DNA from: Desulfuribacillus stibiiarsenatis
GTDB taxonomy: Bacteria > Bacillota > Bacilli > Desulfuribacillales > Desulfuribacillaceae
Reading direction: 5' to 3'
DNA length: 64,000 bases
Assembly: GCF_001742305.1 (NCBI RefSeq)
Contig: NZ_MJAT01000035.1
Span: 169,717 to 233,716 of the forward strand
The notes below the pieces were generated by a model that searched no databases, had not been told where the DNA came from, and saw only the letters and a list, made by a program, of their open reading frames with translations. Made by a program: the position numbers and the translations under genes. Of the stretch, positions 28,246-36,996 are shown piece after piece (positions within the stretch are counted from its first letter, which is position 1; every line of letters begins with the position of its first letter).

Positions 28246-28947
28246 TTACTCTTTGAACCAAGTAGCAACAAGGAACCCCGCATTACTATCAGGATATTTC
28301 CCGCTTCGTGCTAATTCTATTTCTTTCAGATCGTGTATATCGGTATCTTTCATATTGATTAATTCGTTAGGATGAAGCATTAAACCATATGAATACTTAG
28401 GTGTTTTATGATAAAAAAAATCAATGTCCGTCTTCGTATAAAACTTCGCTTTAGAGAAAATGCTGTCAGGATTTTGCCCTTGATCGAGATATAAAAGGCC
28501 CCAAGGACTTTCTTTCTGGATGCAACCTATAGAGATGCGTCCACCTTTTTTGACAACTCTCATGGCTTCTGTAATAACTTTTTTTGGGTTTTGTACAAAT
28601 TCGATAACCGTGTTGCCAATTACATAATCAAAAGTATCATTATCAAAAGGAAGAAGAGAGATATCAGCAATTTGATATTTTACACTGAGATGAGGGTATT
28701 GAAGTATTTTTGAATTTGCGACATCGATCATTGCTTGAGAAATATCAATTCCAGTTACTTGCAATCCTTTTTCTGCGAAATACATAGATATAATTCCAGT
28801 TCCACAACCAAGGTCTAAACATGTTTGTCCTTCAGTTGGCTGTAAAGCATGCCATAATAATTCTTTCTCGACCGTATACACAAATCCACCAATTGCATGT
28901 TCTAACCAAATATCGTAGTTGCTTGCAACTTTATCAAACGCACTCAT
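28246..28947 (-). CDS. Class I SAM-dependent methyltransferase
   Basis: Soluble enzyme of about 233 residues of the UbiE/Methyltransf_11 type. Motif I is LDLGCGTGIISMYFA (near residues 44-58), motif II GIDISQAM, and the post-motif region is ADISLLPFDNDTFDYVIGN. I start at the ATG ending at 28947, eight bases after AAAGGAGGT; a longer frame to 28995 includes the ribosome site. It is a lone minus-strand gene inside the respiration island. The substrate is unknown; nothing marks it as an arsenic or selenium methylase. Confidence 0.88.
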   Translation of the reverse strand: MSAFDKVASNYDIWLEHAIGGFVYTVEKELLWHALQPTEGQTCLDLGCGTGIISMYFAEKGLQVTGIDISQAMIDVANSKILQYPHLSVKYQIADISLLPFDNDTFDYVIGNTVIEFVQNPKKVITEAMRVVKKGGRISIGCIQKESPWGLLYLDQGQNPDSIFSKAKFYTKTDIDFFYHKTPKYSYGLMLHPNELINMKDTDIHDLKEIELARSGKYPDSNAGFLVATWFKE

Positions 28948-29174
28948 TTTTGGACCTCCTTTTATAGTTTTTGGGACTCTATACCAATCTTGCATAGATA
29001 ATATTAGAAATTTGCATTTTCTAGTAACAGAACTTACGTGATATAGTACGCAATAATAGATACATTGTAGCTCTAATAATAAAATATCACATCAATAACT
29101 CGTCTAACAAATGATATATTTTGAGAGTCTATAATTATAAAATAAGAGGTGGTTGCATGATAAACCCATGAGTA

Positions 29175-29786
29175 GTGAAAGAACAGATCGTGTACGATCC
29201 CAGTGATTCAAGATGGATAAAAAATTGTATTCAAATAATGCCTGTTTCAAAACATGTGCTTTTAACATTTGATGATGGGCCTAGTCGCCAACTTATACCG
29301 ATATTAAATATATTAAAAGAGAAACGCGTGAGAGCCATGTTTTTCTGGAATACTAAGTTGCTATACAAGGAACGGCCATGGCAAAGAGTAATACGAGAAG
29401 GGCATATCATAGCTACTCATTGTCATAGCCATAAAAAATTAGATAATTTAACAAAAGAGCAACAGTATAAACAAATTAAAACGAGCATTACAATACTAGA
29501 AGATATTACAAGAATCAAGGTGAAATATTTTAGACCTCCATATGGTAGATTCAATGAAGATACTATGGTAATTTTACGAGATTTAAATGTTCTACCTGTA
29601 ATGTGGGATATTTCCTCTTGTGACTGGATTAATAAGGAAGCACCCGAGAACATTATTTGTAATGTGATTAGTCATATTTCTGATGGTTCGATTATCCTTT
29701 TACATGAATTAAAACAAACGGTTACTATTCTTCCTCGGCTTATCGATGAAATCCGAAAACAAGGGTTTCATTTTACGCTACTCTAA
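29175..29786 (+). CDS. Polysaccharide deacetylase (NodB domain)
   Basis: Metal-dependent N-deacetylase acting on cell-wall or capsule sugars, about 203 residues. NodB motifs are all present: TFDDGPS, THCHSH, RPPYGR, WDISSCDW and LLHE. The start is a problem. GTG 29175 has no ribosome site, while ATG 29157, five bases after AAGAGGTGG, is in the same frame but meets TGA at 29169 as its fifth codon. Either the GTG is used or the gene has acquired a nonsense codon. No signal peptide is encoded after the GTG. It stands between the methyltransferase and the third reductase. Confidence 0.8.
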   Translation: MKEQIVYDPSDSRWIKNCIQIMPVSKHVLLTFDDGPSRQLIPILNILKEKRVRAMFFWNTKLLYKERPWQRVIREGHIIATHCHSHKKLDNLTKEQQYKQIKTSITILEDITRIKVKYFRPPYGRFNEDTMVILRDLNVLPVMWDISSCDWINKEAPENIICNVISHISDGSIILLHELKQTVTILPRLIDEIRKQGFHFTLL

Positions 29787-29828
29787 TAGAAAAATAAACT
29801 GTCTAAATGAGATGATTTTATGTTTGAA

Positions 29829-29857
29829 GGCACCTGAGGCATATCAGGACCTTTTTT
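29829..29857 (+). terminator. Terminator after the deacetylase
   Basis: CCTGA (29833-29837) pairs with TCAGG (29844-29848), with partly paired GG/CC flanks and six T from 29852. Confidence 0.7.
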
Positions 29858-29869
29858 ATTTACAAAAGA

Positions 29870-29885
29870 GTAGGGGAAACCCTAC
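29870..29885 (+). promoter_or_regulatory. GAAA-tetraloop hairpin before the third reductase
   Basis: GTAGGG-GAAA-CCCTAC is a perfect six-pair stem closed by a GNRA-type loop, 104 bases before the ferredoxin gene. It may sit in the leader RNA; its function is unknown. Confidence 0.4.
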
Positions 29886-29988
29886 CATCAAATAAGGATG
29901 ACCCCACATTTTCTTCAAGATTGCAAGGCGTTATACTAAATATGAAGGCAAATTCATAATTTGGATTGCCAATTGAGGAGGTGTGGGA

Positions 29989-30648
29989 ATGAAAAATAAG
30001 CTAGTCTTGAATAGAAGAAAATTTCTTCATGCTACTAGTGGTGTTTTATTAACAGGTGCTGCTTTAACGGTTTCAGGTTGCGAGCTCGAGGAACAAGTTC
30101 CAATCAAAGCACATTGTGGAATGATTATGGATGCTTCAAAATGCATAGGTTGTATGGCTTGTGTAGCGGCATGTAAATCTGAAAATAACGTACCATTGGG
30201 AGTTAGCAGAACAAGAGTAGTAGATGGAGAGCAGGGTAGCTATCCTAATGGAAATCGAATCTTCAAACCAGAATTATGCAACCAATGCGAGAATGCTCCA
30301 TGTATTGAGCCTTGTCCCGTGGGCGCAACTTTTAAAAACGAGCGCGGGTTAGTAGTGATTGACCAAACCAAATGCATTTCCTGTGGACTATGCGTACAGG
30401 CATGTCCATACAGTGCTAGGTTTATTCACAAAATGGCGAATTCAGCAGACAAATGTGATTTATGTGAAAAAAGAAGACAGCAAGGTTTAATGCCGGCTTG
30501 TGCTGAAGTATGTACAACAGCTGCAAGAATATTTGGTAAAGTCACTGATAAAGATACAAAGTTTGCGCAACTATTAAAAAGATCGGACCTAAGTGTAGCT
30601 AAGCCGGAACTGAATACAAAACCACAAATTTATTATATTGGAATATAG
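29989..30648 (+). CDS. Tat lipoprotein ferredoxin subunit of the third molybdo-reductase
   Basis: Four-cluster ferredoxin of 219 residues. The N-terminus combines a twin-arginine motif (NRRKFLHATSG) with a lipobox, VSGC at about residues 28-31, so it should be exported folded and lipid-anchored outside. Cysteine groups are CIGCMACVAACKSEN, CNQCENAPCIEPCPVGA, CISCGLCVQACPYSA and CDLCEKRRQQGLMPACAEVC. ATG 29989 follows GAGGAGG. It precedes the large subunit by 17 bases with no NrfD gene, the ArrB-ArrA-like two-gene format. The lipid anchor may replace the membrane subunit as attachment. Confidence 0.9.
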   Translation: MKNKLVLNRRKFLHATSGVLLTGAALTVSGCELEEQVPIKAHCGMIMDASKCIGCMACVAACKSENNVPLGVSRTRVVDGEQGSYPNGNRIFKPELCNQCENAPCIEPCPVGATFKNERGLVVIDQTKCISCGLCVQACPYSARFIHKMANSADKCDLCEKRRQQGLMPACAEVCTTAARIFGKVTDKDTKFAQLLKRSDLSVAKPELNTKPQIYYIGI

Positions 30649-30665
30649 ATTAGGAGGTGAATGTA

Positions 30666-33600
30666 GTGACTAACGATAATAAAGAATTTGAAATCGAAAA
30701 AGAAACAACAGATAAAGATAGGGCTTCGAGAAAAGATTTTTTGAAGAAAGCTGGGATGGCAGGTCTTGCTGGAGCGGCAACATTGGCAACAAGCACTTTT
30801 CCGGTAAGAGCCAATCAGGATAGAAAAGCAAACAAAAAATTAGATTCGATAGGTACTGAGTTAGATCACAATGTAAGAAACGTATACACAAATTGTCTAG
30901 GCTGTGATCATCGCTGTGGGGTACGTGTCCGTGTAGAAGATGATAGAATTACTAGAGTCCAAGGCAATCCGTACAGCCCACAGAATATGGCGTTTGACGA
31001 GATTGAATATGCAACTCCTGCTAAGGAATCTTTAAAAAAGGCTGGTAGGATATGTTTAAAAGGTGGATCAGCAGCACACGTAGCGCATGATCCTTATAGA
31101 ATTATTAAACCTTTAAAAAGAAAAGGTCCAAGGGGATCTGATCAGTGGGAAGTTATCTCTTGGAATCAATTAATTGAAGAAGTAGTAGAAGGTGGTAAGC
31201 TTTTTAAACATATTGGAGAAGATCGACATGTTGAAGGATTAAGAGAGGTTAGAAGTTTCGATCCGGTTGACCCATTACAACCAGAATTAGGCCCTAAGGC
31301 AAACCAAGTACTCTTTGCCAATGGCGGTGGAGGTTATCAGCAACCTAGACCAGGACTCATTACTCGTTGGACTGATTCATATGGAACTATTAACTATGTG
31401 GATCACACAGATGCATGTCAGCTAGGATGGTATATGGGATTCCGCTTTGCCAATGATTTCAAAGCAGATAACTGGCGTCCTGATTATATTAATGCGAAAT
31501 TCATTATGACAATGGGTATTACTGTGTTTACAGGCGGAAAGCCTGGGTTAATAGGTATCTCATCTCTAGCTACAAAACGGGTAGAAGAAGGTCAACTTAA
31601 AATGGTAACTATCGATCCTAAGGCACCAAGAACGAAGTTGGCAAAATGGGTTCCAGTTAAGCCAGGTAGAGATATGTCGATACTGTTAGGTATGACTCGT
31701 TGGATTTTTGAAAATGGAAAGTTCGATACCAAATTCCTTGAGAATACTTCCGAAAAAGCTGCCAAAGCTGATAAGGAAAAGACTTATTCAGGAGCGACTT
31801 ATCTGGTTATGCCGGAAAAACGTCGCCATGTGCGAGGTAAAGATATCGGTTATAGTGGGGACGATGCAGAAAAATATGTTGTTCTAGATCCACAAACCAA
31901 AGAAATGAAATTATTTGACCAAGTTGATCATGGAGAACTCTTCTATACAGGAGAATTGGAACTTGAAGGCAAAAAAACTCAAGTCAAGACGGGACTGACT
32001 GTTTGGAAAGAACTGACATATGAGCATACGCTTGATGAATATGCAGAAGATGCTGGTGTATCTAAAGCTACAATCATAGAATTAGCAACAGAGTTTACAA
32101 GTTATGGTAAACAGGCAGCTACTGATAGCTATAGAGGGCTTGGACATCAGCCAGGTGGCGCATACATTGGTTGGGCAATGTGGATGATGAACAACCTAAT
32201 TGGGAATATCGGCCATAAAGGCGGACTTGTAAAAGCTGGAGGAAACTTTGATTATACAAAAGGTTATTATGATCTTAAGCTGTCAGGAGCTCCTAAAAAA
32301 GAGGGAGTAAGACTTGATAGAAGACAGTTTGAATATGAGAACACAACGGAATATAAGAATTTAGTCGCCGCTAACAAAAATCCATACCCATCAAAGCTGC
32401 CTTGGTATCCGCTGAATATACGAGGTGGTGCATGGTGTGAAATGTTTATGGGTGCAGATCATAAGTATCCATATCCAGCAAAGATTGCAATCACGTATTG
32501 GGCTGATTTAGTTTATAATAGCCCATCAGGGACAAGATTTGAGGAAACATTTAGTGACACTGATAAGATACCGCTTCATATTGCAGTAAGTACACAATAT
32601 GGAATGACGGCAAGATTGGCTGACTACATTGTTCCTGATTGCACCTATTTAGATGGAATGTATTTCACATTAGGATATCATTTCTCACCAGTTAAAGTAA
32701 ATGCTCTTAGAGCACCTGCTGTGACAAATCCTGCCGGAGTAACATTAGAGACCTTTTTAGCAGACACTGCTAAACGTTTAGGTATGGTAGGTTTTGGTGA
32801 AGGAGCAATACCTGATAAAAATGGAAAATTGCATCCGTTTCATATAAGTGAAGACTATTGTGCAAAGGCATATGCCAACATTGCATATAATGCTAAAACT
32901 CCGAGTGCATCAGCAGAAGAAATCAAGTTTGTTGAGGAAAATCACGTTTGCACGGATTTATTTAAAAAATCGATCACAGAAGAAGAGTGGGCAAAAGTAT
33001 GTTATTTATTAGCTAGGGGTGGAGTCTTTGAGAACTATGAAGACGCATTTGATGCTGATGGGCTTCATAAACACACTCCTGCTCAACCGTTTTTCTTCTA
33101 TAGTGATCGGTTGGCAAAAACTAAAAACCCAGCGACTGGCGAGCTGTGGCCAGATTTACCTCGCATTGATTTGCCAGGAAAAGATTTCTTTGGAAGATCC
33201 ATTGATGAATTGGATGGACCTGAATACAATTTTTATCTAACATCAACAAAACATCCGACGATGACGAAGGGGAGATCACAGAATTTCTATTGGGCATTAG
33301 AAATTACGCCGGAAAACTACGTGGAAATCAATGTGAATGATGCTCAGAAGCTTGGTATAAATGATGGTGACAAGGTAAAGGTGTCATCTACAGTATTACC
33401 TAAGGGCGCAATAGGAAATGCTAAAGTCACAAATCTAGTTGCTGAAGGTGTTGTTGGTATCTACCACTCGTGGGGACAAAGAGGCTATGGTGCTACGGAT
33501 GTCCAAATAGATGGAGCTGAGCAAGCAATCCAAGGTATGAAACTAGGCAAATGGAACGATAATCTCTTTGGTGAAGAGCTTAAAGGGTTTATCCATGGGA

Positions 33601-33755
33601 ATCACGTAATCAAGGACTCCCGAAGAGGCAAAGGTATCTTTGCAAACGAGTTGTGTGGTTTGTTTGAGTATAATGGGAATCGAACCATAAGCGTTGATCC
33701 AACAAATGGAGCACCAAACTATTATTATCACAAAGTAAAGATTGAAAAGGTTTAA
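30666..33755 (+). CDS. Molybdopterin reductase large subunit (third set, no NrfD)
   Basis: Catalytic subunit of about 1029 residues. The Tat-like leader is SRKDFLKKAGMAGLAGAA, with RK in place of RR. FS0 ligands are Cys77, Cys80, Cys84 (CLGCDHRCGV) and Cys130 (RICLKGG). The molybdenum ligand is probably Cys251 in NYVDHTDACQLGW. It shares with the protein at 25 kb GNPYSP, KRKGPRGSDQWE, GGKLFKHIGEDRHVEGL and a C-terminal HSWGQRGYGATDVQ block, so the two are paralogues in the TtrA/SrrA/ArrA part of the superfamily. Start GTG 30666 is eight bases after AGGAGG. Candidate substrates are arsenate, selenate, antimonate or tetrathionate. Confidence 0.88.
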   Translation: MTNDNKEFEIEKETTDKDRASRKDFLKKAGMAGLAGAATLATSTFPVRANQDRKANKKLDSIGTELDHNVRNVYTNCLGCDHRCGVRVRVEDDRITRVQGNPYSPQNMAFDEIEYATPAKESLKKAGRICLKGGSAAHVAHDPYRIIKPLKRKGPRGSDQWEVISWNQLIEEVVEGGKLFKHIGEDRHVEGLREVRSFDPVDPLQPELGPKANQVLFANGGGGYQQPRPGLITRWTDSYGTINYVDHTDACQLGWYMGFRFANDFKADNWRPDYINAKFIMTMGITVFTGGKPGLIGISSLATKRVEEGQLKMVTIDPKAPRTKLAKWVPVKPGRDMSILLGMTRWIFENGKFDTKFLENTSEKAAKADKEKTYSGATYLVMPEKRRHVRGKDIGYSGDDAEKYVVLDPQTKEMKLFDQVDHGELFYTGELELEGKKTQVKTGLTVWKELTYEHTLDEYAEDAGVSKATIIELATEFTSYGKQAATDSYRGLGHQPGGAYIGWAMWMMNNLIGNIGHKGGLVKAGGNFDYTKGYYDLKLSGAPKKEGVRLDRRQFEYENTTEYKNLVAANKNPYPSKLPWYPLNIRGGAWCEMFMGADHKYPYPAKIAITYWADLVYNSPSGTRFEETFSDTDKIPLHIAVSTQYGMTARLADYIVPDCTYLDGMYFTLGYHFSPVKVNALRAPAVTNPAGVTLETFLADTAKRLGMVGFGEGAIPDKNGKLHPFHISEDYCAKAYANIAYNAKTPSASAEEIKFVEENHVCTDLFKKSITEEEWAKVCYLLARGGVFENYEDAFDADGLHKHTPAQPFFFYSDRLAKTKNPATGELWPDLPRIDLPGKDFFGRSIDELDGPEYNFYLTSTKHPTMTKGRSQNFYWALEITPENYVEINVNDAQKLGINDGDKVKVSSTVLPKGAIGNAKVTNLVAEGVVGIYHSWGQRGYGATDVQIDGAEQAIQGMKLGKWNDNLFGEELKGFIHGNHVIKDSRRGKGIFANELCGLFEYNGNRTISVDPTNGAPNYYYHKVKIEKV

Positions 33756-33793
33756 ATTTCTCCCTTCTAAGTAAGTATATATTTTTTTTCCAT

Positions 33794-33830
33794 AATAATA
33801 GTAGGAATGTAATTCCTACTATTATTATTT
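33794..33830 (+). terminator. Strong hairpin terminator after the third reductase
   Basis: A 15-pair perfect stem (33794-33808 with 33812-33826, loop GTA; core ATAGTAGGAAT) continues into T-rich sequence. Symmetry would let it act on both strands. Confidence 0.8.
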
Positions 33831-33895
33831 CTTACTTTAGTGTTATAGAGCATTTATAGATATTAATGTATACTAGATTGCAAGGGGGATTCGTT

Positions 33896-34828
33896 ATGTT
33901 AAATAGGAAAACAATGATTTTTATGGCGATTATTCCGTTATTGTTGGGCACAATTTTCTTGTATGAAGTATTAAATCGTAATGATAAAGAATATGATGTT
34001 GTTTTTGCTGATCTAGAAGAATATAATAGCAAGCAAAATATAGAAGGTCAAAAGCTCAGAGTCGCCTTAGCTACTGGTATATCACCAAAAAGCAATTTGC
34101 AATATTACACTGATTTAATGCATTTTATTGAACAGAAAACAGGATTTCATATAGAAGTAATTCAACGGAAAAGTTACTCAGAGATTAATAATTTGTTATC
34201 CTTAAATTTAATAGATGTGGCACTAATTTGCTCTTCTAGCTATGTTATTCTCGAAAATGAAGTTGATTTGTTAGTTGCTCCTGAATTTCATGGAGAGCAT
34301 CAATACCAATCATTTATAATCGTTAAGTCGGACAGTGATATTCATAGTTTTAATCAATTACAAGGGAAAACGTTTGCGTTTTCTGACCCAATATCTACAA
34401 CAGGTTTTTTTTATCCTAAATCCCTATTGTTAAAGAGTAATCATACAATGGATAGTTATTTTGCGAATTATTTTTTTACTTACAGTCATGATAATTCTAT
34501 TTATAGTGTTATAAATGGCTTAGCAGATGGGGCTGCTGTTGATAGTACAATTTTTCGGAAATTAACGAAACAAGACCCCTTGATATTAGAAAAACTTCGT
34601 GTCATAAATAGTTCACCTTATTATTGCAATTCGCCAATAGTAGCAAGTAAAAATTTAAGTCCCGATATTAAGAAACGTTTAATTGATGCACTTATTTCTA
34701 TTAACGATAGTGCTGAAGATAAAGAACTGTTTCAGAAGTATGGCATTACGGGGTACCATGATGAAAAAACTGTTAATTATAAGGTAGTTAAAGATTTAGT
34801 ACATGAGGTTCTAAATGAATCAAAATAA
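33896..34828 (+). CDS. PhnD-like oxyanion-binding protein of a three-component sensor (second copy)
   Basis: Paralogue of 15451-16350, 310 residues. Shared motifs are RKSYSEI with LIDVALI, and NYFFTYSHDNSIYSV followed by GLADGAAVDS. The N-terminus is a single hydrophobic helix (about residues 7-24) without a lipobox cysteine, so it is membrane-anchored or exported rather than lipidated. ATG 33896 follows AAGGGGG. It overlaps the kinase gene by 14 bases. It probably presents a different oxyanion from the first copy. Confidence 0.8.
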   Translation: MLNRKTMIFMAIIPLLLGTIFLYEVLNRNDKEYDVVFADLEEYNSKQNIEGQKLRVALATGISPKSNLQYYTDLMHFIEQKTGFHIEVIQRKSYSEINNLLSLNLIDVALICSSSYVILENEVDLLVAPEFHGEHQYQSFIIVKSDSDIHSFNQLQGKTFAFSDPISTTGFFYPKSLLLKSNHTMDSYFANYFFTYSHDNSIYSVINGLADGAAVDSTIFRKLTKQDPLILEKLRVINSSPYYCNSPIVASKNLSPDIKKRLIDALISINDSAEDKELFQKYGITGYHDEKTVNYKVVKDLVHEVLNESK

Positions 34829-36248
34829 TAATTTATTATATAAACTTTATGAACTAATAAAGCTTAATAGGCTATTGTCGATTCGTATAAAATTTATGGG
34901 TATTGTTGTACTGATGGTTTTATTACTTGGATATTCAAATCATTATGTTATTACTAAAAATCTATCCAATCTTATTGAAGAGCAATTACTGCAACATGCT
35001 AGGTCTCTTGGTGAGAATTTATCTGCTATAGTTGCCGATCCGGTTCTTACGAATAATCTTTACGAACTTCATAATATTATTGATAGGACGATTCGAGATG
35101 ATATTCATGTCCGATATATTTTTATATTAGATACTAACAATAACATCGTTGTGAGCAGTCTCCCGGAACAATTACCGAAAGGGCTTCGTGAAATCAATGA
35201 AACAGTAAATAATGAGATTTCTATTAAAAGGCTACAAACAGACGAAGGAATAATATGGGATTTAGCGGCACCTATTGCCGATGGGTTGGCAGGCACATTA
35301 CGTATTGCGATTACAGACGAGTATCGGGTACTTGGTATCAAACAAGTAACTAAGAATATTATTATAAGTTCATTTGTAATTATGTTTATATCACTTATAT
35401 TGGCATATCTATTAACCCGCCTTTTGACAAAGTCTTTATTTACGCTTTACAACTTTACTAAACAACTGGGACAAGGAAAATACGATATACTTATAAAACC
35501 AGACATATGGGCTGGAAAAGAAATCAATAGCTTAAATAGTGCATTTTATGAAATGGTTAAGAATTTAAAGACTTTACGTGAAAAAGAAGAGAATGCGCAG
35601 AAGGCGAGAAAAAACTTGCTTCAAAAAACTATTAATGCCCAAGAAGATGAGCGGAAGAGGATTGCTAGAGAGCTACATGATGAGGCAAATCAACATTTAG
35701 CGGCTATAAACTATGGATTAGATAACTTACGGCATATAAATGATATAGATAGAATAAAAGCTGAAGCGCAGGAACTAAAAGTTCTTGTAAAAGAAGCATC
35801 CGATAGTTTGCGTGCTTTAGCATGGGAATTAAGACCAAAGTTGTTGGATGAATTTGGACTTGTATTAGCTATGAAAAAATATTTAGAATATTTACGTGTG
35901 CAATATGGCTTGATGATTAGTTTTACATCTAATGTTGACAGTATCCCTGTTCCGCATACTCATAAAATTTCAATTTACCGTATTGTACAAGAGGCACTTA
36001 TAAATATCATCAAACATGCAAATGCAAAGAAAATTGAAGTTGCAATCCAAAAAAGTAAAGAAAATATTATTATAACTATAGATGATGATGGTATTGGTTT
36101 TGACCATTATGATAAAGAATCATTAGGAATATATGGGATGCATGAAAGGGCTACATTAATAGGTGGTAAACTGAATATAAACTCTAACGTTGGGGAAGGG
36201 ACAACTGTATTATTGTCGTTAGAGATAAATGTGGAGGAGATTGAATAA
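34815..36248 (+). CDS. NarX/DegS-type sensor histidine kinase (second copy)
   Basis: Membrane kinase of 477 residues. Helices near 22-44 and 180-203 flank the sensor region; a HAMP-like linker follows. The HisKA_3 domain has the H-box RELHDEANQHLAAI with His288. The ATPase domain shows IDDDGIGFDH and LGIYGMHERATLIGGKL. The organisation and motifs match the kinase at 16.3 kb. It overlaps the genes on both sides or nearly so, forming a sensor trio placed after the third reductase. Confidence 0.92.
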   Translation: MNQNNNLLYKLYELIKLNRLLSIRIKFMGIVVLMVLLLGYSNHYVITKNLSNLIEEQLLQHARSLGENLSAIVADPVLTNNLYELHNIIDRTIRDDIHVRYIFILDTNNNIVVSSLPEQLPKGLREINETVNNEISIKRLQTDEGIIWDLAAPIADGLAGTLRIAITDEYRVLGIKQVTKNIIISSFVIMFISLILAYLLTRLLTKSLFTLYNFTKQLGQGKYDILIKPDIWAGKEINSLNSAFYEMVKNLKTLREKEENAQKARKNLLQKTINAQEDERKRIARELHDEANQHLAAINYGLDNLRHINDIDRIKAEAQELKVLVKEASDSLRALAWELRPKLLDEFGLVLAMKKYLEYLRVQYGLMISFTSNVDSIPVPHTHKISIYRIVQEALINIIKHANAKKIEVAIQKSKENIIITIDDDGIGFDHYDKESLGIYGMHERATLIGGKLNINSNVGEGTTVLLSLEINVEEIE

Positions 36249-36249
36249 T

Positions 36250-36900
36250 ATGGAAATTTCCTTAATTCTAGCAGATGACCACGTAGTTTTGCGTAAGGGT
36301 TTAGTAAATTTGCTGTCAAATCATGGTTTTCAAATTGTAGCTGAAGTAGGTGATGGGATAGAGCTGATAGAGGTTTTGAAAACTTCTAAAGCTGATGTTG
36401 TTATACTTGATATTTCAATGCCAAAGCTCGGTGGATTAGATGCTATTGAAGAGATTAGGAAAATATCTGATAGCATTAAAATCATCATGTTAACCATGCA
36501 TAAGGATGTTGAATTTTTACAGAGAGCAATCAGTTTAGGTGCTAATGGATATGTTTTGAAAAGCACAGGTGAAGTTCAATTGGTAAATGCCATTAAGCAA
36601 GTTGTTAGCGGTGAGGTTGCAATAGATTTTGGAATTAGTGAATATATTCAAGAGGATTTTTTGGGGAATCTTGAGACGCATAAATCACATCCGAATGATA
36701 ATCTGACAGTTTCATTAACATCTAGAGAAGTCGAAATTTTAAAATTAGTAGCCAAGGGATATACGGATAAAGAAATTTCAAATCGGCTGTACATTAGTGT
36801 AAAAACAATTGAAAAGCATAAAACAAATATAAAAAAGAAAATAGGAGTTAAAAGGTTAGCGGAGCTTATACGTTATGCTGTTGATCGAGGATTCATTTAA
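36250..36900 (+). CDS. NarL/LuxR-family response regulator (second copy)
   Basis: Regulator of 216 residues with receiver (ADDH, phospho-acceptor Asp54 in LDISMPKLGG, Lys in VLKSTGE) and LuxR-type helix-turn-helix (LTSREVEILKLVAKGYTDKE, then KTIEKHKTNIKKKI). I start at ATG 36250, 11 bases after GGAGGA; an in-frame ATG at 36229 has no ribosome site. It is closely similar to the regulator at 17.8 kb. It probably controls the third reductase genes upstream or a target elsewhere. Confidence 0.92.
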   Translation: MEISLILADDHVVLRKGLVNLLSNHGFQIVAEVGDGIELIEVLKTSKADVVILDISMPKLGGLDAIEEIRKISDSIKIIMLTMHKDVEFLQRAISLGANGYVLKSTGEVQLVNAIKQVVSGEVAIDFGISEYIQEDFLGNLETHKSHPNDNLTVSLTSREVEILKLVAKGYTDKEISNRLYISVKTIEKHKTNIKKKIGVKRLAELIRYAVDRGFI

Positions 36901-36920
36901 TTCAATATGTAATCCATGAA

Positions 36921-36956
36921 ACCCAGCAATGTAATGGATTACATTGCTGGGTCCGT
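36921..36956. terminator. Bidirectional hairpin between converging genes
   Basis: A 14-pair perfect stem ACCCAGCAATGTAA/TTACATTGCTGGGT (36921-36934 with 36939-36952) with loop TGGA lies between the convergent regulator and selD genes. T runs are short. Confidence 0.7.
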
Positions 36957-36996
36957 TTTAGTAGCATAAACATTTAGGGCAATGCATTTTTTATAA

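Noticed and set aside
28246..28947. Arsenic methyltransferase (ArsM) in the respiration island
   Set aside because: The conserved cysteines of ArsM are not apparent; only general methyltransferase motifs are.
29157..29174. TGA at codon 5 of the deacetylase as a third kind of Sec site
   Set aside because: Sec so near the start would not fit any NodB motif, and the nearby hairpin is a short palindrome with a loop that fits the SECIS rule only marginally.
24984..33755. Naming the large subunits ArrA, SrrA, TtrA or AnrA
   Set aside because: These families share size, Tat signal and motifs; separating them needs a phylogeny I cannot run.
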